Shown here: piece by piece, positions 26,879 through 34,128 of the stretch
Position numbering within the stretch: position 1 is the stretch's first letter
Layout of the letters: the number at the start of each line of letters is the position of its first letter
Source of the DNA: Pseudomonas sp. 2FG
GTDB lineage: Bacteria; Pseudomonadota; Gammaproteobacteria; Pseudomonadales; Pseudomonadaceae
Direction of reading: 5' to 3'
DNA length: 64,000 nt
NCBI RefSeq assembly: GCF_005502935.1
Contig: NZ_SCMP01000002.1
Location: 276,893 to 340,892, forward strand
Position numbers and translations under genes: made by a program
Notes under the pieces: generated by a model
Seen by the model: only the letters and a program-made list of their open reading frames with translations
Database searches by the model: none
What the model was told of the DNA's origin: nothing

Positions 26879-27568
26879 CTAACTTTCGGAATCGAATTCG
26901 ACATACTTCAAGCCCTTCTGCGCCAACCGCGGGCGCATGTTGTTCAGGTCGAGGCTGAGCTCCCCAGCCTCGTAGCGACGGCGCTTTTCGCCTTCGTCGG
27001 CCTCGCGCAGTCGCGCGATGCTCAGCACGCTCTCGGCCCGGGCATGCGGCACGACACAGACCCCGTCGTCATCGGCGACTATTACGTCGCCCGGATGGAT
27101 CAGAACCCCGCCACAGACCACCGGCACCTGGACGTTGGCCAAGGTCTCCTTGACCGTCCCTTGCGCCGAGATCGCCTTCGACCAGACCGGGAAGCCCATC
27201 TCGGTGAGGGTGGCGACATCGCGCACCCCGGCCTCGATCACCAACCCCCTCACACCGCGCGCCTTGAGCGCGGCGCCGAGCAGATCGCCGAAATAACCGT
27301 CCTCGCAGGGCGAGGTCGGCACCACGACCAGGATGTCGCCAGGGCGGGCCTGCTCGACCGCCACGTGGATCATCCAGTTGTCCCCCGGGGCGACTTCGCA
27401 GGTCAGGGCGTTGCCGGCGATCTTCGCCGGGCGATAGATAGGCCGCAGGTGAGGAGCCAGCAGCCCTCTGCGCCCCTGCGCCTCATGCACGGTGGCCACA
27501 CCCAATTCGCCGAGGCCGAGCACTACCCGATCGTCCGTTCGCCGTACGTTCGTCACTACGATGGCCAT
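26879..27568 (-). CDS. RraA-family protein, probable 4-carboxy-4-hydroxy-2-oxoadipate aldolase
   Basis: 229 residues, RraA/HMG-aldolase fold. Marks: [29 protein letters not shown], the phosphate/substrate loop [18 protein letters not shown] and the metal site VHPGD-like [16 protein letters not shown]. The class II aldolases LigK, GalC and ProA of this family split 4-carboxy-4-hydroxy-2-oxoadipate to pyruvate and oxaloacetate, the step right after LigJ hydratase, which is encoded 850 bases away on the other strand. The ATG at 27568 begins the family N-terminus. A three-arm ATAC/GTAT array lies 35-56 bases upstream. Confidence 0.87.
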   Translation of the reverse strand: MAIVVTNVRRTDDRVVLGLGELGVATVHEAQGRRGLLAPHLRPIYRPAKIAGNALTCEVAPGDNWMIHVAVEQARPGDILVVVPTSPCEDGYFGDLLGAALKARGVRGLVIEAGVRDVATLTEMGFPVWSKAISAQGTVKETLANVQVPVVCGGVLIHPGDVIVADDDGVCVVPHARAESVLSIARLREADEGEKRRRYEAGELSLDLNNMRPRLAQKGLKYVEFDSES

Positions 27569-27602
27569 TGCACTATTCCTCTTCTGGCTACATGTGCCGA
27601 TA

Positions 27603-27624
27603 GTATTAACATACCGATAGGTAT
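27603..27624 (-). promoter_or_regulatory. Three-arm ATAC/GTAT operator 1 (RraA-family gene)
   Basis: GTAT (27603) - N4 - ATAC (27611) - N6 - GTAT (27621), which on the minus strand is ATAC-N6-GTAT-N4-ATAC, the same layout as at 28261-28282 and 31972-31993. It faces the RraA-family gene. The likely reader is the TetR protein at 29560-30174. The overlapping two-fold sites with centres 9 bp apart suit pairs of TetR dimers. Confidence 0.6.
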
Positions 27625-27723
27625 TCAAGTGCTTTAAGGTATGTTTATTCGAGGCCATTGCCTGCGCCTGCATCTGCGCGGATCCCGGCCGCTCTCGGAG
27701 TGAAGCCGTCATGTGCCCAGCAG

Positions 27724-28020
27724 TCAGCTGCGCTTGCTCAGTGACTTCAGCTCCTGAATGAATTCGCGTAAAGGCTGGCGCAGGACGTCGAACAGCGGGT
27801 TGTCGCGCTCACTGAGCATGACCCCGCCGAGGAGCTTCAAACCCACCGCAGTGGCGGCGGCCGAGTCCGGATCGAGCCCGCTCACTCGGCGAACGCGCTC
27901 GGCTATCTGCATCAGGTCGTCATGGTTGTGGTGGGTGAACACCAGCGCCGGTACGGTTTCGGCGCCGCCCTCATGCGGCAGCGGCGCGAGGGTAACTTGG
28001 TAGCTGTGGACTCGACTCAT
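27724..28020 (-). CDS. DUF3861 family protein
   Basis: 98 residues matching DUF3861, a small cytoplasmic family of unknown function: SYQVTLAPL at the N-terminus, [19 protein letters not shown] in the middle and [19 protein letters not shown] at the end. A GTG one codon upstream (28023) is an alternative start. It precedes the RraA-family gene by 155 bases on the same strand. Its presence in a catabolic cluster does not suggest a reaction. Confidence 0.75.
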   Translation of the reverse strand: MSRVHSYQVTLAPLPHEGGAETVPALVFTHHNHDDLMQIAERVRRVSGLDPDSAAATAVGLKLLGGVMLSERDNPLFDVLRQPLREFIQELKSLSKRS

Positions 28021-28413
28021 CACCTGCTTACTCCATTGCTGTTATCGATCGATGTTGCCGTGCCGCCCCACCCGCTTCGTTAGCGCGGGCACGCGCGACC
28101 AGTGCCACGCGGACTGCTGCGGCCAGAGGGCCTATGCGCGAACCATCCGAACGCCCCTTGGCCGCAATGCCGGTATCCATCGAGTCCCGGCAACGGGCCA
28201 TGTCGCGCGTCACTCCGCCCGCCTTGCGCACGGTCGTTGACAATCCCGATTCTCGACTAGATACTTTAAAGTATTAAAATACCGCAACGAATGTCAACAT
28301 CTCGCTAGCCCGTGATGCCCTCGGCGGGCAGGTCTTTCAGGGCGGAGGCAGCCCTGGGGCGCCTGACAGCAAGAGTCCCGTGAACTGCCGACCACAAGAC
28401 GAAGAGAGCTTCC
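28021..28413. other. Intergenic region upstream of ligJ-like gene
   Basis: 393 bases. It holds the promoter of the ligJ-like gene, and of the DUF3861 gene in the other direction, and operator 2 at 28261-28282. A minus-strand frame at 28028-28243 (71 codons) has Arg/Ala-rich composition and no family likeness, and is not called as a gene. Confidence 0.5.
28261..28282 (+). promoter_or_regulatory. Three-arm ATAC/GTAT operator 2 (ligJ-like gene)
   Basis: ATAC (28261) - N6 - GTAT (28271) - N4 - ATAC (28279). The left pair is the perfect palindrome ATACTTTAAAGTAT. It is 130-150 bases upstream of the ligJ-like start and may also act on the leftward DUF3861 gene. Confidence 0.6.
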
Positions 28414-29436
28414 ATGATCATCGACTGCCACTGCCACTACACGACCGAACCGCAGCTGCATCACGCCTTTCGAGAAGCGCAAGTGAGGTACGCCCAGGAT
28501 CGGACCGGGGCGCCCCCCCTCTACCCGGGCATCGGCGACGACGAGATCCGCGCCTCGATCGAAGGCAACCAGCTGCGCCTGCTGCAGCAGCGTGGCATCG
28601 ACATGACGGTCTTTTCGCCGCGTGCCGCCGGCATGGGCCACCATGTCGGCGACGAGAGCATCAGCCAGGCCTGGACTCGCGCCTCCAACGACCTGATCGC
28701 GCGGATCGTTGCGCTGTTTCCGCAGCACTTCTTCGGCGTCTGCCAGTTGCCGCAGTCGCCAGGCGTACCCATAGCCCACTCGATCCACGAGTTGGAGCGC
28801 TGCGTCAAGGAACTGGGCTTCGTCGGTTGCAACCTCAACCCCGACCCATCGGGAGGCCACTGGACCGCGCCGCCACTGACCGACCGCGCCTGGTATCCCT
28901 TCTTCGAGAAGATGATCGAACTCGATGTGCCGGCGATGATCCACGTTTCCGGCTCGTGCAACGCGTGCTTCCACACCACGGGCGCGCACTACATCAACGC
29001 CGACACTACGGCCTTCATGCAGTTGCTGCAGGGCGATCTGTTCAGCGACTTTCCGCAGCTGCGCTTGATCATTCCCCACGGCGGCGGGGCCGTGCCCTAT
29101 CACTGGGGCCGCTACCGCGGGCTCGCCGACATGCTGAGCAAGCCACCCCTGGCGCGCCACCTGATGCAGAACCTGTTCTTCGACACCTGCGTCTACCACC
29201 AGCCGGGCATCGATCTGCTGTTCGAGGTGATCGACATCGACAACATCCTGTTCGGCTCGGAGATGATCGGTGCGGTGCGCGGCCTCGATCCCGAGACCGG
29301 ACATCATTTCGACGACACTCGGCGCTATATCGATGCGCTCGCCATCTCGCCGCAGGACAAGCACCGAGTCTTCGAAGCCAATGCGCGGCGGGTCTATCCA
29401 CGCCTGGATGCGCAGCTCAAAGCCCGCGGGCTCTAG
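28414..29436 (+). CDS. ligJ: Amidohydrolase-family 4-oxalomesaconate hydratase (LigJ-like)
   Basis: 340 residues, amidohydrolase TIM barrel. Metal ligands: the N-terminal DCHCHY, His in IHVSGSCNACFHTTGAHY and IIPHGGGAVPYHWGRY, and Asp/Glu in FGSEMIGAVRGLDPETGHHFDD. Length and sequence order fit LigJ of the protocatechuate 4,5-cleavage route, which hydrates 4-oxalomesaconate to 4-carboxy-4-hydroxy-2-oxoadipate, the substrate of the RraA-family aldolase nearby. It is preceded by operator 2 and stands alone on its strand. Confidence 0.88.
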   Translation: MIIDCHCHYTTEPQLHHAFREAQVRYAQDRTGAPPLYPGIGDDEIRASIEGNQLRLLQQRGIDMTVFSPRAAGMGHHVGDESISQAWTRASNDLIARIVALFPQHFFGVCQLPQSPGVPIAHSIHELERCVKELGFVGCNLNPDPSGGHWTAPPLTDRAWYPFFEKMIELDVPAMIHVSGSCNACFHTTGAHYINADTTAFMQLLQGDLFSDFPQLRLIIPHGGGAVPYHWGRYRGLADMLSKPPLARHLMQNLFFDTCVYHQPGIDLLFEVIDIDNILFGSEMIGAVRGLDPETGHHFDDTRRYIDALAISPQDKHRVFEANARRVYPRLDAQLKARGL

Positions 29437-29462
29437 CCCGGCGCCGGTCAATGCGGAAACGG

Positions 29463-29494
29463 AAATGGCGCCTCGGCAGTGACCGAAGCGCCAT
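29463..29494. terminator. Hairpin between convergent ligJ-like and tetR genes
   Basis: AATGGCGC (29463-29470) and GCGCCATT (29487-29494) are perfectly paired, with further pairing CGG/CCG inside. There is no strong T run, so it may be a weak bidirectional terminator. Confidence 0.5.
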
Positions 29495-29559
29495 TGGAGT
29501 GTGCCTTGCCGGGCGGATCGTCCGGCAGGTGATGGGTCCGCCCCTGCAATGGCTACCCG

Positions 29560-30174
29560 TTACGAGGAGTGCTTAGCGCCCTGCGGCTGCTCACCATAGG
29601 CATGCAGCATCGCGCTCAGGGCAAGCCTGACCAGGTCGCCTGCGGTCGGCCCGGCCTTGAAACTCGCGGCCGCACCATAGGTCAGCTCGAAGACGATACC
29701 ACCCAGGGTTTCTGGATCTGCGGGAGCGGCGCCCTCTGGAAACATCCGCAACAGGATCTCACCGAGACGCTGCCATTGCGCCCGGAACAGGGTGGCGTGG
29801 CGCTCGCCGAAGGTCGCGTCGCGGCGCGCGCGGCGGAACAGCTCGAGCGCGAGCAGGCCCCAACTGGGATCGGTCGAACGGTTCAACGCCCAGTCGCTGA
29901 TGATCTCGATCATCGCCTGGGGGTCCGTCACATCGCCGATCAGCTCGGCGATTTCCGTCACGTCCTGCAGCGAATGAGCCTCCAGCAACTCGAGGATGAT
30001 CTCTTCCTTGCCGTTGAAATTGGAGTAAAAGGCGCCCTTGCTGAAACCAGCCTCCTCGGCGATGCGATCTACGGAGGCGCTCTCGTAGCCTTCGCGCGCC
30101 ACCACTGCGCGCGCCGACTCCAGCAGTTTCGCCCTAGTCACCGCACGGCTTTCTTCTCTGGATAGGCGAGCCAC
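29560..30174 (-). CDS. TetR-family regulator
   Basis: 204 residues from a GTG at 30174. It has a TetR helix-turn-helix (about residues 12-58): AKLLESARAVVAREGYESASVDRIAEEAGFSKGAFYSNFNGKE, split here for reading; the C-terminal ligand domain is variable. The GTG is chosen over the ATG at 30198 because AGGAGG ends exactly 6 bases before it. It is convergent with ligJ and lies amid the genes whose promoters share the ATAC/GTAT array, so it is the candidate reader. No copy of the full array is seen in its own promoter. Confidence 0.88.
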   Translation of the reverse strand: MARLSREESRAVTRAKLLESARAVVAREGYESASVDRIAEEAGFSKGAFYSNFNGKEEIILELLEAHSLQDVTEIAELIGDVTDPQAMIEIISDWALNRSTDPSWGLLALELFRRARRDATFGERHATLFRAQWQRLGEILLRMFPEGAAPADPETLGGIVFELTYGAAASFKAGPTAGDLVRLALSAMLHAYGEQPQGAKHSS

Positions 30175-30264
30175 CCGCTTCCTCCTTGGATTGCACATAG
30201 ATACCGCACGCCGCAGCGCGGGAATTCGCGCCAGGCGACTGGCACCCGGCGCATCTTAATCATT

Positions 30265-30624
30265 TCAACCCAGTACCGAAAGGACGCAGGCCGTCGCCCA
30301 AAACAGCATGTATTCCGGGCCTTGCTTCTGCCAGCGCCAGTTGAAGCCGTTGATCCTGAGCACGGCATAGCTCGCCCCCATGAGAACGACGACCGCCAGC
30401 GCAGCGGCGAGCTTCTCCTGGATACCGAACACCAGCCCGATACCTGCCAGCAGCTCCAGGGCGATGGTGATGGCGACGAATGCACGGCCAGGACGCAGAC
30501 CGACTTTCGCGAACGTCAGCGAAGCGGGAGCGAAGTTTTGAATCTTGCCGATGCAATGGGGGAGGAACCAGATGCCGCACAGGATGCGCAGTACGGCGAA
30601 CGGGTCAATCGATGCTAATACCAT
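30265..30624 (-). CDS. DoxX-like membrane protein (paralogue of 35079-35441)
   Basis: 119 residues, four transmembrane helices, DoxX-like. It shares long stretches with the protein at 35079-35441 (GIWFLPHCIGK, FAKVGLRPGRAFV, RINGFNWRWQKQGPE), so the two are recent paralogues. It is followed upstream by a C-terminal fragment of a binding protein, the same neighbour order as the intact pair SBP-DoxX at 34129-35441. This shows that a piece of that operon was duplicated. Confidence 0.85.
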   Translation of the reverse strand: MVLASIDPFAVLRILCGIWFLPHCIGKIQNFAPASLTFAKVGLRPGRAFVAITIALELLAGIGLVFGIQEKLAAALAVVVLMGASYAVLRINGFNWRWQKQGPEYMLFWATACVLSVLG

Positions 30625-30636
30625 GGTCTGTTTCCC

Positions 30637-30788
30637 TCACATACTAATGCTGAATGCTTGCAGCGCGCGCTGCACCCGGGTGTCATCGGCAACGGCTTTG
30701 GCGTCGTGCTTGGCGTCTGGGCTGAGCAGGTCGGCCTTGGCCATCAGTTCGATCGACTTGTCGAAAGCCGCGTCGGGAATCTCCAGGC
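30637..30788 (-). pseudogene. C-terminal fragment of an NMT1-like binding protein
   Basis: The minus-strand frame reads LSLEIPDAAFDKSIELMAKA and DLLSPDAKHDAKAV, matching residues near 265-295 of the protein at 34129-35079 (SLEIPSAALDKSLELMVKAG). Only about 45 residues survive, starting right at the stop of the dehydrogenase gene upstream. There is no start codon or ribosome site for it. Confidence 0.8.
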
Positions 30789-31904
30789 TCAGGGCACGAT
30801 CACATAGTTGCTGAAGCCGCCGTGGCGGGCGCCGATGCCAGAGATAGCCTGGTTGATGTCGTCCAGGCGCGCGACTTCGTGTTCGAGGATGGACAGATCG
30901 ATGGTCTTCGAGCGGATCATCTCGACCATGTCGTAGCCCTCGGTTGAGGTGAACCAGGCCGAGCCGATGAGCTTCATCGAGTTGTCCATCAGCCACTTCA
31001 TATCGATCGGCAGTTTGCCGACCGTGCCACCCACGTTGACGATCGTGCCGCCGCGTGCCACGCCGTGCATGGCGTCATCGAACACCTCCAGCGAGACGGC
31101 CGCGCCCAGTGCATCCACCATGAAATGCGCGCCGCGACCGCCGGTGCGGCTGCGGGCCCACTGAGCGATCGAGCCGTCGTCGGTGGAGAACACCTCGATA
31201 CGCTGCGGTGCCAGGGCCTTCACGCGCTCGAGCAGCGCGCGATTGCGCCCGGTACCGAGGATGCGGCTCGCGCCCATGGCCAGGGCGAACAGCGTGATGC
31301 CCAGCCCCAGGGTGCCCGAGATGCCATTGATGATCAGCGACTTGCCGGCCAGGGGTCCGCACTTGCGCAGCGCCGCGTAGCCGGTGCCCAGGTAGCCGAG
31401 CCGAGCCGCTTCTTCGAACGAGATGTTGTCGGCCAGCTTGACGATGGCGTGCTGCGGCGCCGCCAGGTATTCACAAAAGCCACCGTGCGGATAGAGGTCG
31501 TAGATGGTTTGCGACTTGTCCTTGGAGAAACCGAAGTAGCCGTTGAACACGAAGTACTCGCAGGCCACGCGGTTGTCCGACAGGCAGGCCGGGCACGAGC
31601 CGCAGGCACGCACCGGGCTCACGTAGACCCGGTCGCCCGGCTTGAGGCCGACCACTTGCGAGCCGACTTCGACGATCACGCCGGCCGGGTCGAGGCCGAA
31701 GACCGCCGGCAGCTCGGGCTGCGGCAAGTGCGGACACCAGGTCGGCCAGTTGGCCAGCACATTGCCCAGGTTGGGCACCATGCCGCAGGCCTGAACCTGT
31801 ACCAGAACGTCGGTGGCCTGTGGTGCAGGGCGCGGCACAGTATCGATCGTCATCGGGGTACCAACCGCGTGCATGCGGGCGGCGCGCATCGTTGGGAGGC
31901 TCAT
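30789..31904 (-). CDS. Zinc-type alcohol dehydrogenase / quinone reductase family protein (paralogue 2)
   Basis: 371 residues, the same length as its paralogue at 9177-10292. GroES-like domain with structural-zinc cysteines CGSCPACLSDNRVAC, Rossmann domain with GISGTLGLGITLFALAMGA. As in the paralogue, the catalytic-zinc GHE motif is replaced by GLDPAG. ATG at 31904 follows AAGGAGAC. It is divergent from the vanA-like gene; the 195-base shared region carries both the ATAC/GTAT array and the TGCA array, suggesting control by both regulators. The substrate is unknown. Confidence 0.85.
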   Translation of the reverse strand: MSLPTMRAARMHAVGTPMTIDTVPRPAPQATDVLVQVQACGMVPNLGNVLANWPTWCPHLPQPELPAVFGLDPAGVIVEVGSQVVGLKPGDRVYVSPVRACGSCPACLSDNRVACEYFVFNGYFGFSKDKSQTIYDLYPHGGFCEYLAAPQHAIVKLADNISFEEAARLGYLGTGYAALRKCGPLAGKSLIINGISGTLGLGITLFALAMGASRILGTGRNRALLERVKALAPQRIEVFSTDDGSIAQWARSRTGGRGAHFMVDALGAAVSLEVFDDAMHGVARGGTIVNVGGTVGKLPIDMKWLMDNSMKLIGSAWFTSTEGYDMVEMIRSKTIDLSILEHEVARLDDINQAISGIGARHGGFSNYVIVP

Positions 31905-31971
31905 GGGGTGTCTCCTTGCTTGTTGTTTTGGGGGCCGAGGGCCGGGCAATGGAAAGCGAAAAATAATTGAC

Positions 31972-31993
31972 ATTCCATTTGGTATGCGAATAC
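31972..31993 (+). promoter_or_regulatory. Three-arm ATAC/GTAT operator 3
   Basis: ATTC (31972) - N6 - GTAT (31982) - N4 - ATAC (31990): one base off the perfect pattern of operators 1 and 2 and with identical spacing. It lies 68-89 bases upstream of the leftward dehydrogenase and 107-128 upstream of the vanA-like gene. Confidence 0.6.
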
Positions 31994-32033
31994 TACAAGG
32001 CATGCCGATCCCGCGCAAGATGCATTTCCACGG

Positions 32034-32083
32034 CATGTATTTTATGATATATCGTGCATGAACATTGGTTTTGTGCATAAAAA
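32034..32083. promoter_or_regulatory. Three-site TGCA operator array D (vanA-like promoter)
   Basis: Cores at 32036 (TGTA), 32055 (TGCA) and 32074 (TGCA within TTTTGTGCATAAAAA), 19 bp apart. From ATTTTATGA at 32039 to the last core is 35 bases, the same as from 11026 to 11061 in array A, with most bases between them identical. It ends 16 bases before the vanA-like start, so bound protein would block transcription or the ribosome site. Confidence 0.7.
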
Positions 32084-32099
32084 TAAGGAGACAAACGCG

Positions 32100-33134
32100 A
32101 TGACCGCTCCCGTCTATCTGTCCAATACTTGGTATGCAGCCGCCTTCAGCGACGAGCTGAGCACCACGCCGTTGCTGCGCACCCTGCTCGGAGAACCGAT
32201 GGCCTTGTACCGCGGTGCGTCAGGCCGCGCGGTGGCCCTACATGACCGCTGTCCGCACCGTTTCGCGCCGCTGCACCAGGGCCAGGTGTTCGGCGACGAC
32301 CTGCGCTGCCCCTACCACGGCCTTCGCTTCGACCCTCAAGGTGCCTGCGTACACAACCCGATCGGCGAGGGCAAGATTCCCAAGGCGGCCTGCGTGCGCA
32401 GCTATCCGCTGGCCGAGCGCGACGGCATCGTGTGGCTGTGGTGGGGCGACGCGCCTGCCGACGAAACGACAATCCGCCGCTGGTCTGAATTCGATGACAC
32501 GCAGCGCCATACCAGCGTTCAGGGCTACATCCACGTGCGCGCCAACTTTGAGCTGGTGATCGATAACCTGCTCGACCTGAGCCACGCCGAGTTCCTTCAC
32601 CCCTACCTCGCCACCGAGGGTTTCAACCGGCGCACCCAGTACTCGATGGAGCAGCAGGGCAATACGGTGGTGGCGCGCAACTGGCGTCCGAGTGAGCCCA
32701 TCAGCGGGCTGTTCGCCCTGGCTTACGGCGAGGGTGCGCCGACGAACGTCGATCACCTGTCTGTGGTTATCTGGGAAGCGCCATCCACCATCCGCCTGGA
32801 CATCGGCGTCACACGGCCGGGCCGACCGGCTGCAGAAGGGCCTAGTTCCTATCAGGCGCACCTGTTAACACCCGAGACCGAGCACACCAGCCACCTGTTC
32901 TGGAAGTGGGCACGCGACTTCCAGATCGGCAACCAAGAACTCTCAGTGCAACTTCAGGCCAGCCTGCAGGAGGCCTTTGAAACGGAAGACGAGCCGATGA
33001 TCGAAGCCCAGTCACGCCACATGGCGGGCCGCCAGCTGGACGAACTCAAGCCGGTGCTGCTGCCCACCGATTCAGCCGCCTTGCGCGCACGGCGAGTGTT
33101 GCGCCAACTGATCGACCAGCAGGTGATGTCATGA
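32100..33134 (+). CDS. Rieske non-heme iron oxygenase, VanA-like O-demethylase subunit
   Basis: 344 residues. Rieske 2Fe-2S ligands Cys51, His53, Cys70, His73 (CPHRFAPLH and CPYHGLRF); catalytic domain with the bridging Asp155 and iron ligands His162 and His167 in DNLLDLSHAEFLH. This is the VanA (vanillate O-demethylase) group, which removes a methyl group as formaldehyde from methoxybenzoates, or oxidises similar acids. The start ATG 32100 follows AAGGAGAC. It overlaps its reductase by 4 bases. The exact substrate is unknown; it need not be vanillate. Confidence 0.9.
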   Translation: MTAPVYLSNTWYAAAFSDELSTTPLLRTLLGEPMALYRGASGRAVALHDRCPHRFAPLHQGQVFGDDLRCPYHGLRFDPQGACVHNPIGEGKIPKAACVRSYPLAERDGIVWLWWGDAPADETTIRRWSEFDDTQRHTSVQGYIHVRANFELVIDNLLDLSHAEFLHPYLATEGFNRRTQYSMEQQGNTVVARNWRPSEPISGLFALAYGEGAPTNVDHLSVVIWEAPSTIRLDIGVTRPGRPAAEGPSSYQAHLLTPETEHTSHLFWKWARDFQIGNQELSVQLQASLQEAFETEDEPMIEAQSRHMAGRQLDELKPVLLPTDSAALRARRVLRQLIDQQVMS

Positions 33135-34084
33135 TCGAGGTACTGGTCAGCCAGCGGCGCAGCGAAGCCGAGGACATCTGCAGCTTCGAGCTGACGGCCG
33201 TGGACGGCTCGCCGCTGCCGCCCTTCGAGCCCGGAGCGCACATCGATGTGCATTTGCCCAACGGCCTGATCCGCCAGTATTCGCTGTGCCCGGGGGCGGA
33301 GCAGCTCGGCCGCTACCTGATCGCGGTGCTGCTGGAGCCGGCCTCGCGCGGCGGTTCGGCGGCGGTGCACAGGCTGCAGGTCGGCGATCGACTGCGCATT
33401 GGTGCCCCGCGCAACCATTTCCCGCTGCAGGGCGACGCACAAGGCTCGGTGCTGCTGGCCGGCGGTATCGGCATCACCCCCTTGCTGGCGATGGCCGAGC
33501 ATCTGGCGGCCCGCGGCGCGGACTTCGTCTTGCACTACGGGGCCCGCTCGGCCGCGCGCATGGCGTTCGAAGAACGGCTGCGCCAAGAACCGCTGGCCGC
33601 GCATGTGCACTTCCATCTGGACGATGGCGCGCCCGAGCAGAAGCTGGTGCTGGCTCAGGCCCTGGGTCCGGTCACGCCAGGCACCCAGGTCTATGTCTGC
33701 GGCCCCGGCGGCTTCATGGACTGGGTGCTGCAGGGCGCGCGTGAGGCCGGCTGGCCCGAAGCACAGCTGCACCGCGAGTACTTTGCCGCGCCCGCCCGCG
33801 TCCAGGACGCGGAGGACGGGGCGTTCCAGATCCAGATCGGCCGTGGCGGCGCCATTCACACGGTGCCGGCCGAGCGCAACGTGATCGAGGTGCTGAACGA
33901 GCACGGTATCGAAGTGCCTGTGTCTTGCGAACAGGGTGTTTGCGGCACCTGCGTCACCCGCGTGCTCCAAGGTCAGCCCGACCACCGCGACAGCTACCTC
34001 ACCGACCAGGAGCGAGCGGCCAACGACTGCTTCACCCCGTGCTGCTCCAGAGCGCGCTCGCAGCTGCTGGTGCTCGATCTCTGA
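33131..34084 (+). CDS. VanB-like oxygenase reductase (FMN/NAD plus C-terminal 2Fe-2S)
   Basis: 317 residues with the VanB order: FMN-binding barrel (RQYSLCPG), NAD-binding domain (LLAGGIGITPLLAMAEHL and YVCGPGGFMDWV), and plant-type ferredoxin at the C-terminus with Cys266, Cys271, Cys274 (CEQGVCGTC) and Cys304. It passes electrons from NADH to the Rieske oxygenase encoded just before it; the ATGA overlap implies coupled, equal expression. Confidence 0.92.
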   Translation: MIEVLVSQRRSEAEDICSFELTAVDGSPLPPFEPGAHIDVHLPNGLIRQYSLCPGAEQLGRYLIAVLLEPASRGGSAAVHRLQVGDRLRIGAPRNHFPLQGDAQGSVLLAGGIGITPLLAMAEHLAARGADFVLHYGARSAARMAFEERLRQEPLAAHVHFHLDDGAPEQKLVLAQALGPVTPGTQVYVCGPGGFMDWVLQGAREAGWPEAQLHREYFAAPARVQDAEDGAFQIQIGRGGAIHTVPAERNVIEVLNEHGIEVPVSCEQGVCGTCVTRVLQGQPDHRDSYLTDQERAANDCFTPCCSRARSQLLVLDL

Positions 34085-34128
34085 GCTACCCCCTTTCGTC
34101 CATCGAACCGAACCACAGGAACGATTTC

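Noticed and set aside
28028..28243. 71-codon minus-strand frame upstream of the DUF3861 gene
   Set aside because: Arg/Ala-rich, no ribosome site and no similarity; the region is better explained as promoter.
32100..34084. Naming the Rieske pair vanA and vanB outright
   Set aside because: Domains and motifs fit the VanAB group, but many related oxygenases act on other acids and the context differs from known van operons.
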